Positions 1 through 8,203 of a stretch of 64,000 nucleotides of DNA are shown one piece after another. Below the pieces are notes generated by a model that did no database searches, was not told the origin of the DNA, and worked only from the letters and a program-made list of their open reading frames with translations. This stretch comes from Streptomyces sp. NBC_00691. Lineage in GTDB: Bacteria > Actinomycetota > Actinomycetes > Streptomycetales > Streptomycetaceae. The first letter of the stretch is position 1, and every line of letters starts with the position of its first letter. The stretch is taken from NCBI RefSeq assembly GCF_036226665.1, contig NZ_CP109007.1:4132501-4196500 (forward strand). The letters run 5' to 3'. The position numbers and the translations under genes were made by a program.

Positions 1-708
1 CGTCCCGCCATGGGTAAGTCGACCCTCGCCCTCGACTTCGCGCGGGCGGCGTCCATCAAGCACAACCTGCCCAGCGTCATCTTCTCCCTCGAAATGGGCC
101 GCAACGAGATCGCGATGCGTCTGCTCTCGGCGGAGGCGCGGGTCGCCCTGCACCACATGCGCTCCGGCACGATGACCGACGAGGACTGGACCCGGCTCGC
201 CCGCCGGATGCCGGACGTCTCCCAGGCCCCGCTCTACATCGACGACTCCCCGAACCTGTCGATGATGGAGATCCGGGCCAAGTGCCGTCGGCTCAAGCAG
301 CGCAACGGCCTCAAGCTCGTCATCATCGATTATCTGCAGCTGATGCAGTCCGGTGGTTCGAAGCGGCAGGAGAGCCGCCAGCAAGAGGTCTCCGACATGT
401 CGCGAAACCTGAAGCTCCTCGCCAAGGAGCTGGAGCTGCCGGTGATCGCGCTCTCCCAGCTGAACCGTGGACCCGAGCAGCGAACCGACAAGAAGCCGAT
501 GGTCTCCGACCTGCGCGAGTCCGGCTCGATCGAGCAGGACGCGGACATGGTCATCCTGCTGCACCGCGAGGACGCGTACGAGAAGGAGTCACCGCGAGCG
601 GGCGAGGCCGACATCATCGTCGGCAAGCACCGTAACGGCCCCACGGCCACGATCACCGTGGCCTTCCAGGGCCACTACTCCCGCTTCGTGGACATGGCTC
701 AGACCTGA
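1..708 (+). CDS. dnaB: Replicative DNA helicase DnaB, C-terminal part
   Basis: This is the C-terminal ATPase half of the hexameric helicase that unwinds DNA at the replication fork. The gene is cut by the window edge: the frame is open from base 1, and the first residues (RPAMGKSTLALDF) are the end of the Walker A loop. Further on are the Walker B region (LKLVIIDYLQLM), the SQLNRG sensor segment and the RESGSIEQDADMV block with the arginine-finger-side HR motif (LLHRED). These are all typical of DnaB C-terminal domains. No intein is visible in the part present. A short hairpin directly follows the stop codon. A dnaB gene here agrees with the parS and DnaA-box signals downstream in placing the window in the origin-proximal core. 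Confidence 0.97.
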   Translation, partial: RPAMGKSTLALDFARAASIKHNLPSVIFSLEMGRNEIAMRLLSAEARVALHHMRSGTMTDEDWTRLARRMPDVSQAPLYIDDSPNLSMMEIRAKCRRLKQRNGLKLVIIDYLQLMQSGGSKRQESRQQEVSDMSRNLKLLAKELELPVIALSQLNRGPEQRTDKKPMVSDLRESGSIEQDADMVILLHREDAYEKESPRAGEADIIVGKHRNGPTATITVAFQGHYSRFVDMAQT

Positions 709-727
709 TCCCGGCCGATACGGGATC
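707..727. terminator. Short hairpin between convergent genes
   Basis: GATCCCG and CGGGATC form a perfect 7-bp stem with a 7-nt loop. It fills exactly the gap between the dnaB stop codon and the stop of the convergent hydrolase gene. It could serve both genes as a terminator. There is no T-tract, as is usual in Streptomyces. Confidence 0.55.
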
Positions 728-1612
728 TCATCCTCGGTTCAACGGGCGGATCTGGAGCGGGCCGAGGAGTGCGGGAACGACTTCGTTCCAGGTCTCGCGG
801 GGGAACACCTCGTGGCCGGTCCGGTCCATGGTGAGGAATCGGGCGCCGGGGATCTCGGTGGCGAGGGCGCGTCCGTGTTCCAGGGGGAACAGCGGGTCCT
901 CGGCGCCGTGCAGGACGAGTGTCGGGGCCGTGATCGTGCCGAGGCGGGCCCGCCAGGGTGCTCCGGCGTCGATCAGGAAGGGGTTGGTGACCTGCGCGGC
1001 AATGTCGTCCGCGTGGTCGACGACCCGCGTCGCCCAGGCACGCATGGCCTCGGTATCGAAGGGGCGTGAGGGGGCGGCGAAGGGACGCTCGCCCTCGACG
1101 AGCCATTCGACGACGGCGGCCCGGTCGTTCCAGTCGGGCACCGGCGCGTGTGTGGTGAAGACCGCCCGCAGGGCTTCGGTCATCGGCGGCAGATCGGGCT
1201 GGTCGTGGCCCGGTCCTCCGGGCGTGGAGGACGCGAGGGCGAGCGAGGTGACCCGGTCCGGGTGGTCGAGGGCGAGCAGCTGGGCGACGGCGGAGCCCTG
1301 GGACATGCCGACGATCTCCGCGGACGGCAGGCGGAGCGCGTCGAGCAGCCCGGCGGCATCGGCGACCAGGTCGCGCAGGTCGTACGGCGGTTCGCCAGCG
1401 GGGTACCCGGTGGAGCGGCCCGCGTCCCGGCTGTCGTAGCGGATCACGTACCTGCCGCCGGCGGCGAGGCGGCGGACGAACTGCTCGTCCCAGGCGAGCA
1501 TCGAGTGTCCGGCGCCGTGGATGAGGAGGAGGGGCGGGTCGGCGGGGTCGCCGAAGGTCTCCGCGCACAGTTCGACGCTGTTGGTCCGGACGATGTGTCC
1601 AGTGCCTCGCAT
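728..1612 (-). CDS. Alpha/beta hydrolase
   Basis: This is a 294-residue single-domain alpha/beta-hydrolase of unknown substrate. Visible motifs are the oxyanion-loop HGAG (about residue 32), the nucleophile elbow GMSQGS with Ser near 104, a late acid in HGAEDPLFP and the catalytic His in RTGHEVFP. The ATG at 1612 is preferred because AGGGAAAGG lies 9 nt upstream. A GTG 30 nt further upstream has no ribosome-binding site. There is no signal peptide, so it is probably cytoplasmic. It is divergent from a decayed MarR-type gene, which may once have regulated it. Lipase/esterase, haloperoxidase-like or lactonase activities are all possible from sequence alone. Confidence 0.88.
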   Translation of the reverse strand: MRGTGHIVRTNSVELCAETFGDPADPPLLLIHGAGHSMLAWDEQFVRRLAAGGRYVIRYDSRDAGRSTGYPAGEPPYDLRDLVADAAGLLDALRLPSAEIVGMSQGSAVAQLLALDHPDRVTSLALASSTPGGPGHDQPDLPPMTEALRAVFTTHAPVPDWNDRAAVVEWLVEGERPFAAPSRPFDTEAMRAWATRVVDHADDIAAQVTNPFLIDAGAPWRARLGTITAPTLVLHGAEDPLFPLEHGRALATEIPGARFLTMDRTGHEVFPRETWNEVVPALLGPLQIRPLNRG

Positions 1613-1689
1613 GGGGTGCCGCCTTTCCCTCGCCTTCGTCACCTGTAGCGAAGATGCCAGTCAAGCATCCGTGTCAGTGGTCTCGCCGC

Positions 1690-1946
1690 CCATCTGCGCT
1701 GGGCCCACAGCCGGTTGTCACGGCACCTGGGACGGACGGAGCGGCGGGGGACTGGTCGCCCGTGAGCCCTGCGAGCGGGACGGGCGCGCTGACGTCGTCC
1801 TCCTCGCGTCCTCCGGACGCGCGGCACACGACGAGGCGACACCGGTCTACCGGGCTTCCGTTCAGCGGCACTTCGCCGCATTGCTGTCTCCGGAGCAGCT
1901 CGCGGTCCTGACCGGCATCGCGGAGGCCGTCGTGGCGCAGCGCTAA
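1690..1946 (+). pseudogene. Remnant of a MarR-family regulator
   Basis: The frame ending at the TAA at 1944-1946 reads GLVAREPCERDGRADV, then VYRASVQRHFAAL and LSPEQLAVLTGIAEAV. This is the wing and C-terminal dimerisation helices of a MarR protein. Just upstream, in a different frame, PQPVVTAPGTDGAAG resembles the recognition helix that should precede it (SQPVVTR...). This suggests an indel near the G-run at 1746-1750. No start codon, N-terminal helices or complete helix-turn-helix are present, so about 60 C-terminal residues survive. I infer that a MarR gene divergent from the neighbouring hydrolase has decayed. An intact but different MarR gene lies 2 kb away. Confidence 0.7.
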
Positions 1947-1986
1947 TCCGGAGGTCGTCGTTCGGGTGATCGCGTTGGATGGGCCC

Positions 1987-3369
1987 ATGACGACAACTTT
2001 CGAAGCTCTGCTGCCCGGCACCGAGCGGGCTCTGCTGCATCGCGTCGCGGTCGCGCAGTCCGAGGGCCGGGCTCCCTCTTTCGTGGGCGCCGTGGTGCGT
2101 GACGGAGCGCTGGTGTGGAGCGGCTCACGCAGTTGCGTGGACGGACACGCGCCGGATGCCGACACCCAGTTCAGGATCGGGTCCATCACCAAGGTGTTCA
2201 CCGCCGTGCTGGTGATGCGACTGCGGGACGAGGGGCTCCTCGGTCTCGACGATCCGCTGGAACGGCACCTCAAGGGCACGGGCGTCGGGGATGTGACCAT
2301 CGCTCAGCTCCTCGGGCACAGCGGCGGTCTCGCGGCCGAGACGCCTGGTCAGTGGTGGGAGCGCTCGTCCGCCGCGCTGCGGCCGGAGCTCTCCGACGTG
2401 CTGGGGGAGGAGCCCTTCCGTCAGGCGCCGGGGCGTCGGCATCACTACTCCAACCCCGGTTACACCCTGCTCGGTTCGCTGGTCGAGGCCGTGCGGGGGG
2501 TCTCCTGGGAGGAGGCGCTGCGGGGCGAGATCCTGGAGCCGCTCGGGATGAGCCGGACGACGCTCGATCCGGTGGCCCCGCACGCGGGTGGCTGGGCGGT
2601 GCACCCCTGGGCCGATGTGATGCTGTCGGAGCCGTCCGAGGACCTCGGGCTGATGGCGCCGGCCGGACAGCTGTGGTCGACGGCCGCGGATCTCGCCCGC
2701 TTCGCCGCCTTCCTCGCGGCAGGGGACGAGCGGGTGCTCGGTGCGGCCTCCGTGGCGGAGATGCGGGCCCCGGCCGCCGCGGCCGGGGAGGGGGACTGGG
2801 ACGGAGGCTACGGGCTGGGTCTCCAACTGGTCCGCAAGGACGGCCGGACCCTGATCGGCCACACCGGATCGCTCCCCGGTTTCGTCGCCGCTCTCTGGGT
2901 GAGCGTGGAGGACGGGCTGGCGGCGATCGCCCTCGCCAATGCCACCTCGGGGCCGCTGACGGGGGCTGTGGCCGCCGATCTCGTCCGGATCGTGGCAGAG
3001 GCGGAACCGAGGTTCCCGGAGCCCTGGCGCCCGCTTCCGGAGGCCGAGGTCGACGAGGAGCTGCTGGCGCTGACGGGTCCTTGGTACTGGGGTACGTACG
3101 CCTATGGTCTCCGGATCGGTCCCGGGCGGAGTGTGGTGCTCGAACCCCTGCGGGGTGCTGGGCGACGGGCCCGCTTCGAGGCGCTGCCCGGGGGCGGCTG
3201 GGTCGGGCTGAACGGCTACTACGAGGGGGAGACGCTCCGGGCGGTGCGGCGCGCCGACGGCAGCGTGAGCCATCTCGACCTCGGGTCCTTCGTCTTCACA
3301 CGGGAGCCGTACGCCCCGGCGGACGTGGTGCCGGGTGGCGTGGACGAGGCGGGCTGGCGCGGTCTCTGA
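1987..3369 (+). CDS. Serine hydrolase, beta-lactamase/penicillin-binding class C fold
   Basis: A 460-residue protein of the beta-lactamase/D-alanyl-D-alanine carboxypeptidase superfamily (class C, esterase-like). The catalytic SxxK motif is S-I-T-K at about residues 66-69. YSN is in HYSNPGYTLLG near residue 155, and the KTG equivalent is HTG in LIGHTGSLPGF near residue 290. The C-terminal 100 residues form an added beta-rich domain seen in many actinobacterial members. No signal peptide is evident from the chosen ATG, so a cytoplasmic esterase or peptidase is more likely than a true beta-lactamase. A GTG 21 nt upstream is also in frame. The substrate cannot be told from sequence. Confidence 0.88.
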   Translation: MTTTFEALLPGTERALLHRVAVAQSEGRAPSFVGAVVRDGALVWSGSRSCVDGHAPDADTQFRIGSITKVFTAVLVMRLRDEGLLGLDDPLERHLKGTGVGDVTIAQLLGHSGGLAAETPGQWWERSSAALRPELSDVLGEEPFRQAPGRRHHYSNPGYTLLGSLVEAVRGVSWEEALRGEILEPLGMSRTTLDPVAPHAGGWAVHPWADVMLSEPSEDLGLMAPAGQLWSTAADLARFAAFLAAGDERVLGAASVAEMRAPAAAAGEGDWDGGYGLGLQLVRKDGRTLIGHTGSLPGFVAALWVSVEDGLAAIALANATSGPLTGAVAADLVRIVAEAEPRFPEPWRPLPEAEVDEELLALTGPWYWGTYAYGLRIGPGRSVVLEPLRGAGRRARFEALPGGGWVGLNGYYEGETLRAVRRADGSVSHLDLGSFVFTREPYAPADVVPGGVDEAGWRGL

Positions 3370-3395
3370 GCCGTTCCGCGCTGTTGACGGCTGTT

Positions 3396-3417
3396 CCCTG
3401 TTTCACGTGAAACAGGG
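3396..3417. promoter_or_regulatory. parS: parS, ParB-binding centromere site
   Basis: A perfect 22-bp palindrome with the 14-bp core GTTTCACGTGAAAC at 3400-3413. This is the Streptomyces ParB-binding consensus. It lies between two convergent genes, so it does not overlap coding sequence. ParB loads at such sites clustered around oriC to organise and segregate chromosomes during sporulation. Confidence 0.95.
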
Positions 3418-3419
3418 CT

Positions 3420-3458
3420 CCGTCGGCGTGCCGGGACGCGGTCACGGCATGCCGACGG
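3420..3458. terminator. Hairpin terminator between convergent genes
   Basis: CCGTCGGCGTGCC (3420-3432) pairs with GGCATGCCGACGG (3446-3458) through 13 bp, with one G-U pair in one orientation, around a 13-nt loop. It follows the serine hydrolase and faces the GNAT gene, and is likely a bidirectional terminator. Confidence 0.7.
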
Positions 3459-3472
3459 AGCGTTTCCTCGCC

Positions 3473-3925
3473 TCAGAGGGTCTTCTTGAAGCCCAGGTGA
3501 GAGGCCTCGAAGCCGAGCCGCTCGTAGAAGCGGTGGGCATCGGTGCGGGTGACGTCGGAGGTCAGCTGGACGAGCCGGCAGCCCTGGCGTCCGGACTCCT
3601 CGACGGCCCACTCGATGAGCAGGGTGCCCAGGCCGCTGCCACGCTCCTCGGTGTGGATGCGGACGCCCTCGATGATCGAGCGGGTGGCGCCCCGACGGGA
3701 GAGGCCGGGAATGATCGTCAGCTGGAGGGTGCCGACGACCTTGTCCTCACGGACGGCCACGACGAGGTGCTGATGGGGGTCGTTCGCCAGGCGCTCGAAG
3801 GCCACCAGGTACGGGCCGAGGTCGTCGGGGGTTTCGCGCTGCGCGCCCAGCGGGTCGTCGGCCAGCATCGCGACGATGGCTTCGATGTCCTCCGCGGTGG
3901 CGGGACGTATCTCAAGATCGCTCAT
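3473..3925 (-). CDS. GNAT-family N-acetyltransferase
   Basis: A 150-residue single-domain GNAT enzyme. The N-terminal beta strand and helix read LEIRPATAEDIEAIVAML. The acetyl-CoA pyrophosphate-binding motif A is around VRIHTEERGSGLGTLLIEWA, and the C-terminal motif is HRFYERLGFEASHLGFKK. It starts at the ATG at 3925 (MSDLEIRPA), the only start that gives the normal GNAT N-terminus. It probably acetylates a small amine or amino acid. It is close to, and on the same strand as, the MarR gene 75 nt upstream, so the two may be co-transcribed. Confidence 0.9.
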   Translation of the reverse strand: MSDLEIRPATAEDIEAIVAMLADDPLGAQRETPDDLGPYLVAFERLANDPHQHLVVAVREDKVVGTLQLTIIPGLSRRGATRSIIEGVRIHTEERGSGLGTLLIEWAVEESGRQGCRLVQLTSDVTRTDAHRFYERLGFEASHLGFKKTL

Positions 3926-3999
3926 GCCCCGCAGAGTACGCCGGGGAATGTGACCGCATGGCCGATGGAGCGTGCCGTGCGGGTGAGACGGCCGGTGCC

Positions 4000-4458
4000 T
4001 CAGGCGGGGACGCCCACGCCTTCCACGACCTGGACCAGCGGGGCCAGCTCCGGGTTCTTGGCGGCCTCGTCGAGCGCCTCGCGCAGAGCGCTGTCGTTGG
4101 TGGGACGGGCCTCTGCCAGGAGCTTCTGGCCGGCCTCGGTGACATCGGTGTAGATACCGCGTCGGTCGGTGGCGCAGAGATACCGGGTGAGCAGACCCCG
4201 GTCCTCGAGCCGGGTGACCAGCCGGGTGGTGGCGCTCTGGCTGAGGACGACCGCGTCGGCGACCTGCTTCATCTGGAGGTGCCCGCCCGGTCCGCTGTGC
4301 TGGCGGCTGAGGACGTCGAGGAGCGAGTACTCCCGCACGCTCAGACCGTGCCGGGACTCCAGGGCGCGCTCGATGTGCGACTCGATCCTGCCGTGCAGCA
4401 GGGAGAGGGCGCACCAGCGCTGGGAGAGCGCGGTGAGTGCGGGGTCCGTCGCGGTCAT
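4000..4458 (-). CDS. MarR-family transcriptional regulator
   Basis: A 152-residue winged-helix regulator. The N-terminal dimer helices (LSQRWCALSLLHGRIESHIERAL) are followed by LSVREYSLLDVLS. The recognition helix is in LSQSATTRLVTRLEDRGLL, and the wing motif DRRGIYTDVTEAG is typical of MarR. The ATG at 4458 follows GGAGAGACC; nine codons of upstream open frame lack such a site. MarR proteins usually repress a neighbouring gene and release DNA on binding small phenolic or oxidising ligands. The likely targets are itself and the downstream GNAT gene. The upstream gap (4459-4569) is relatively AT-rich for this genome near 4510-4550 and probably holds the operator. Confidence 0.92.
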   Translation of the reverse strand: MTATDPALTALSQRWCALSLLHGRIESHIERALESRHGLSVREYSLLDVLSRQHSGPGGHLQMKQVADAVVLSQSATTRLVTRLEDRGLLTRYLCATDRRGIYTDVTEAGQKLLAEARPTNDSALREALDEAAKNPELAPLVQVVEGVGVPA

Positions 4459-4569
4459 GGTCTCTCCTCGGTCTCTCCTCGGCACCGGAGTGGTTCTCGA
4501 CCCCAGGGTAAACGATGCGACGCAATAATGCGCGTGTGCAAGTAATTGGGGGCGGGTGGACGGGCCGCG

Positions 4570-5433
4570 CTACCCGGCCGCGACGGTCAGGGGAGCGAAG
4601 CGACGGCGCCAGTCGCCGGGGAGGCCGGGGAGGGAGCGGACCATCACCGCGTTGGAGGCGATCGGGTCGAGGCCGTTCTCCTTCACCCAGCTCAGCAGGG
4701 CCGCATGCCGCACGTCGATGTCCGTCCGCAGCGGGCGGTCGGTGGCCGCCGCGAGCGAGGCGATCAGGGCCTGGGCCGTGGCGGGGTCGCGGGCGATCAG
4801 CGGTCCGACGACATGGGTGTCCATGTTGGGCCAGGCCGCTGCGAAGCCGGTGATCCGGCCGTCCTCCTCCGCGACCCGGAGATGGTCGGCGAAGGCGGGC
4901 AGCCGGGTGATGACATGGGTGCGGTCGAGGCCGAAGACCTCGCGGTCCAGACGCAGGATCGCCTGCAGGTCCTCCGCCGTCGCCGGGCGGACCGGAACGG
5001 CCGGAGCGGGCGTGGTGAAGGTGAACAGCCCGCGCACCATCTCCGCGCGCCCGGTCTCCGTGAAGCCCAGCTGGTCGTAGAGGGGCTGTCCGTTGGGCGT
5101 GGCGTGCAGGGTGAGCGGAGTGTCCCCGGCTTCCGCCAGGACGTGCTCCATGAGCCGGCGTCCCACGCCTTGGCGTGCGTACTGCTCCGCGACGAGCACC
5201 ATGCCGATCGCGGCGAGCCCCGGGCCGTACGAGGTGACCACGCAGCAGGTGATCAGCCCGGTCCCGGAAGGGTCGTCGATGCCGTAGCCGGTGCCCGCGG
5301 CGAGGAGGAGGCCCCACTTGTGTTCCTCACGCGGCCAGCCCCGGTTCTCGGAGAGGTCGGCGCAGGCGAGGAGGTCTTCCACGGTGAGGCGCCGGATGGG
5401 GAGCTGTGCGAGCGAGGAGGGGGAGATCGGCAT
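4570..5433 (-). CDS. Tandem-domain GNAT N-acetyltransferase
   Basis: A 287-residue protein with two GNAT folds. The N-terminal half (residues 10-135) carries a good acetyl-CoA loop (VAEQYARQGVGRRLMEHVL) and YDQLGFTETGR. The C-terminal half (about 145-285) begins with another GNAT-like start (PVRPATAEDLQAIL) but its own CoA loop is not conserved, so it may be a degenerate substrate domain. The substrate is unknown. The start ATG at 5433 gives the compact N-terminus MPISPSSLAQLPIRRLTVEDL. It faces away from the HAD gene, and the 184-nt gap between them contains a 36-nt-spaced direct repeat. Confidence 0.85.
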   Translation of the reverse strand: MPISPSSLAQLPIRRLTVEDLLACADLSENRGWPREEHKWGLLLAAGTGYGIDDPSGTGLITCCVVTSYGPGLAAIGMVLVAEQYARQGVGRRLMEHVLAEAGDTPLTLHATPNGQPLYDQLGFTETGRAEMVRGLFTFTTPAPAVPVRPATAEDLQAILRLDREVFGLDRTHVITRLPAFADHLRVAEEDGRITGFAAAWPNMDTHVVGPLIARDPATAQALIASLAAATDRPLRTDIDVRHAALLSWVKENGLDPIASNAVMVRSLPGLPGDWRRRFAPLTVAAG

Positions 5434-5545
5434 GGTGTCAGGCTGGCCGACGTGGTGATCTTCCGTCCACCGCTTTAGCGGATCTGGCCGAGAGGTGCGC
5501 GGCGCGGAGCCGGACGGGGTGAAGGGGTGGCGAGGCGGCAGCCGT

Positions 5546-5613
5546 GGAAGGGCGGTGATTCCACGGCGTGGGACGGACCGGGGAAGGGCGTTGATTCCAC
5601 GGCGTGGGACGGA
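5546..5613. repeat. Two-copy 32-bp direct repeat upstream of a HAD gene
   Basis: Copies at 5546-5577 and 5582-5613 are identical except for one G/T difference and are spaced by 36 bp. Each contains GATTCCACGGCGTGGGACGG, with the small inverted repeat CCACGGCGTGG. The second copy ends five bases before the ATG of the HAD gene, so it covers the leader and the ribosome-binding region. Confidence 0.8.
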
Positions 5614-5617
5614 GACG

Positions 5618-6271
5618 ATGTTTCACGTGAAACCGCGACAGCAGCGACTGCACTTCTTCGACCTCGACGGCACCCTGATCCGGGGGTCCGCCGCGGCGGT
5701 GGAGATCTCCAGGCAACTGGGCGTCGACGAGGAGATCGCCGCCCTGGAAGCGGGCTTTCTGCAAGGGCTCACCCCGGACGAGTTCGCCGTCCGGGCCCAC
5801 GAGCTGTGGTCCGCACTCACCGTGGACCACGTCGCGGCGGCCTTCGACGGGGCACCCTGGCTGTTGGGCATTCGCGAGGTCTGGGCCGACATCCGGGAAC
5901 GGGGCGACCGCTGCGCGGTCATCTCGCTCTCTCCCGACTTCTTCGTCGAGCGGCTTCTCGACTGGGGTGCCGACGCGGCGCACGGGTCGCACTGGCCGGC
6001 CGTCCCCTTCACCGAGCCGATCCACCGGCCCGGGATCCTCGACGCGCGGGCGAAGGTACGGATCGCAACCGAACTCTGCGCGGAGTTCGGGGTGGACCCC
6101 GCGCACTGTGTCGCTTACGGCGACTCGATGTCCGACGCGGAACTCTTCGCGCTGGTGCCGGACACCGTGGCGGTGAACGCGGACCACCATCTCGACGGTC
6201 TCGCCCGCCACAGCTACACCGGAGGCGATCTGCGCGAGGCCTACGCCTTGGTCCGAAACAGCGCAGCTTAG
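5618..6271 (+). CDS. HAD-superfamily phosphatase (phosphoserine-phosphatase-like)
   Basis: A 217-residue HAD hydrolase. Motif I is HFFDLDGT (nucleophile Asp at about residue 15). Motif II is the Ser in VISLSPDFF, and motif III/IV is the YGDSMSD acidic pair near residue 168. The all-helical cap between residues 25 and 90 resembles subclass IB (SerB-like). The chosen start ATG at 5618 gives MFHVKPRQQ and has GGAG just upstream. Those first five codons are part of a perfect parS site. An upstream in-frame ATG exists (5495), but its extra residues come from the repeat region. The physiological substrate is not determinable. Confidence 0.88.
   Translation: MFHVKPRQQRLHFFDLDGTLIRGSAAAVEISRQLGVDEEIAALEAGFLQGLTPDEFAVRAHELWSALTVDHVAAAFDGAPWLLGIREVWADIRERGDRCAVISLSPDFFVERLLDWGADAAHGSHWPAVPFTEPIHRPGILDARAKVRIATELCAEFGVDPAHCVAYGDSMSDAELFALVPDTVAVNADHHLDGLARHSYTGGDLREAYALVRNSAA
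5620..5633. promoter_or_regulatory. parS: parS overlapping a start codon
   Basis: The perfect core GTTTCACGTGAAAC overlaps the ATG of the HAD phosphatase gene. The last G of ATG is the first G of parS, so the protein begins Met-Phe-His-Val-Lys. ParB binding here could in principle affect translation-start-proximal transcription. Confidence 0.95.
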
Positions 6272-6335
6272 TCAGAAACCCTGCCCTTTGGCCCCAGAAC
6301 GCCGCTTTCTCTCCGAAGCGCTGTTCGGAGGGGTC

Positions 6336-7670
6336 ATGCTGCCTCCACGGAAGCCGGCCAGCGCGAGGGCGAGGCACATGATGGATGCTCCGACCACCAC
6401 GAGGGCAGCGGAGGACGGGGACGGGCCGGAGCGCCCGGCGGGGGACGGGAGCGAGCGCCGTCGTCCGGCCGCCGAGGGGAACGAGCCCCGAATATCCGCG
6501 GGAGCCTCCACCGACGCGGTACTCGTCCGCCGCACCCTCGCCGAGATCGCACCGGTCGCCGAACGGGTGACCTCGTACTTCTACGCCCTGCTCTTCATAG
6601 GGCACCCCGGGTTGCGCGAGATGTTCCCCGCGGCCATGGACACCCAGCGGGACCGGCTCCTGAAGGCGCTGCTCACCGCGGCGGAGCACCTGGACGACGC
6701 CCCGGTCCTCACCGCCTATCTGCAGAACCTCGGCAGGGGCCACCGGAAGTACGGCACCCACGCGACCCACTACCCGGCTGTCGGCGAGGCCCTCATCGGC
6801 GCTCTCACCCGGTACGCGACGACGACCTGGGACGAGGAGACCCAGGCGGCCTGGGTCCGTACGTACACGACGATCTCTCAGATCATGATCGACGCGGCGG
6901 CGGAGGACGAACGCTCGGCGCCCGCCTGGTGGCAGGCCGAGGTGGTCTCCCATGATCTGCGGACCCCGGACATCGCCGTCGTCACGCTCCGCCCCGACCA
7001 GCCGTACCCGTTTCTCGCGGGGCAGTACACGACGCTGGAGACTCCGTGGTGGCCGCGGATATGGCGTCACTACTCGTTCGCCTCGGCGCCCCGCCCCGAC
7101 GGGCTGCTCTCCCTGCACGTGAAGGCGGTTCCGGCGGGCTGGGTGTCCAACGCGCTGGTCCACCGGGCGCGCCCCGGGGACGTCCTGCGCCTCGGTCCGC
7201 CGGCCGGCTCCATGACCGTCGACCACGACACGGACACGGGCCTGCTCTGTGTGGGCGGTGGCACCGGGATCGCTCCCATCAAGGCCCTGGTGGAGGACGT
7301 CGCCGAGCACGGTGACCGGCGTCAGGTCGATGTCTTCTACGGGGCCCGCAACGGCCACGACCTCTATGACATCGACACGATGCTGCGGCTCCAGAAGACC
7401 TTCCCCTGGCTGTCCGTCCATCCGGTCACCGAGGAACAGGGACGGCTCCCGGAAGCCGTCTGCCGTTACGGCTCCTGGAGCGAACGCGACGCCTATCTCT
7501 CGGGGCCGCTGGGCATGGTCCGCCGCGGGGTGGACGCCCTGCGGGGAGCGGGGGTCCCCGCGGAGCGGATCCGCCACGACTTCCTCGCCGAGCTGGCCCC
7601 GGCGGCCGAGGATCAGCCCAGGTCGGGGGCGTGCATCGCGCGGACGCCCTCGATGTTGCCGTCGAGGTAG
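6336..7670 (+). CDS. Flavohemoprotein-like globin / FAD-NAD(P)H oxidoreductase
   Basis: A 444-residue protein. A low-complexity tail of about 55 residues is followed by a globin domain (VTSYFYALLF with the B10 Tyr region; proximal His probably in RGHRKYG). Next come a FAD domain with RHYSFASAP and an NAD domain with GGGTGIAPIKAL and YLSGPLGMV. The architecture is that of Hmp-type nitric oxide dioxygenases, although the globin is divergent from the classical enzyme. It probably converts NO to nitrate or acts as a related O2/NO reductase in the cytoplasm. ATG 6336 has GGAGGGG two bases upstream; a Met at 6378 is an alternative. The 3' end overlaps the convergent NUDIX gene by 58 bp. Confidence 0.9.
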   Translation: MLPPRKPASARARHMMDAPTTTRAAEDGDGPERPAGDGSERRRPAAEGNEPRISAGASTDAVLVRRTLAEIAPVAERVTSYFYALLFIGHPGLREMFPAAMDTQRDRLLKALLTAAEHLDDAPVLTAYLQNLGRGHRKYGTHATHYPAVGEALIGALTRYATTTWDEETQAAWVRTYTTISQIMIDAAAEDERSAPAWWQAEVVSHDLRTPDIAVVTLRPDQPYPFLAGQYTTLETPWWPRIWRHYSFASAPRPDGLLSLHVKAVPAGWVSNALVHRARPGDVLRLGPPAGSMTVDHDTDTGLLCVGGGTGIAPIKALVEDVAEHGDRRQVDVFYGARNGHDLYDIDTMLRLQKTFPWLSVHPVTEEQGRLPEAVCRYGSWSERDAYLSGPLGMVRRGVDALRGAGVPAERIRHDFLAELAPAAEDQPRSGACIARTPSMLPSR

Positions 7671-8107
7671 TGGCGCAGCGACAGCGGGACGAGGTGCACG
7701 GCGGCGATGCCGACCCGGCTGAACGGCACCCGGACGATCTCGTACTCGCCGACGGGCTCGTCCATCTCGGGGCCGTGCCGCAGCGAGGTGTCCATGGAGT
7801 CGAGGCGGCACACGAAGAAGTGCTGGACCTTCACCCCGGAGACCCCGCCGTCGACGATGTGCTCGACGGTGTCGACGAAGCAGGGCACCACGTCGACGAT
7901 CTTGGCGCCGAGTTCCTCGTGGACCTCGCGGTGCAGGGCCTCGACGACGGTGGCGTCCGTGGCTTCCACGCCGCCACCGGGCGTGACCCAGTAGGGATCC
8001 ATCCCCGGCTTGGTGCGCTTGATGAGGATGAGGGCGTCCCCGTCGAGCAGGATGGCGCGTGCGGTGCGCTTGATCACGGGCCGTTCGTTCATGGGCCGTT
8101 CGTTCAT
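7613..8107 (-). CDS. NUDIX hydrolase
   Basis: A 164-residue NUDIX pyrophosphohydrolase. The Nudix box starts at PGGGVEATDATVVEAL and ends HREVHEELGAKI, with all metal-binding glutamates present. Substrates of the family are nucleoside diphosphates linked to another moiety; which one is acted on here is unknown. The N-terminus is duplicated as MNERP-MNERP by a 15-bp tandem repeat (catgggccgttcgtt), so translation could begin at 8107 or 8092. The 3' end overlaps the convergent flavohemoprotein gene. Confidence 0.9.
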   Translation of the reverse strand: MNERPMNERPVIKRTARAILLDGDALILIKRTKPGMDPYWVTPGGGVEATDATVVEALHREVHEELGAKIVDVVPCFVDTVEHIVDGGVSGVKVQHFFVCRLDSMDTSLRHGPEMDEPVGEYEIVRVPFSRVGIAAVHLVPLSLRHYLDGNIEGVRAMHAPDLG

Positions 8108-8203
8108 GGGAAGAAAATGGCCCGTCCGGGGTGTCCTGAAACTCGCCGTCACCGGCGGAAACTCACCAGTCCTCGCGAAAGGCCGTGCCTCCCCCGCCGG
8201 GAC

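Noticed and set aside
5495..5617. Longer N-terminus for the parS-overlapping HAD gene
   Set aside because: The added residues are encoded by the duplicated leader repeat, and the ATG at 5618 has a good ribosome-binding site and gives the compact fold.
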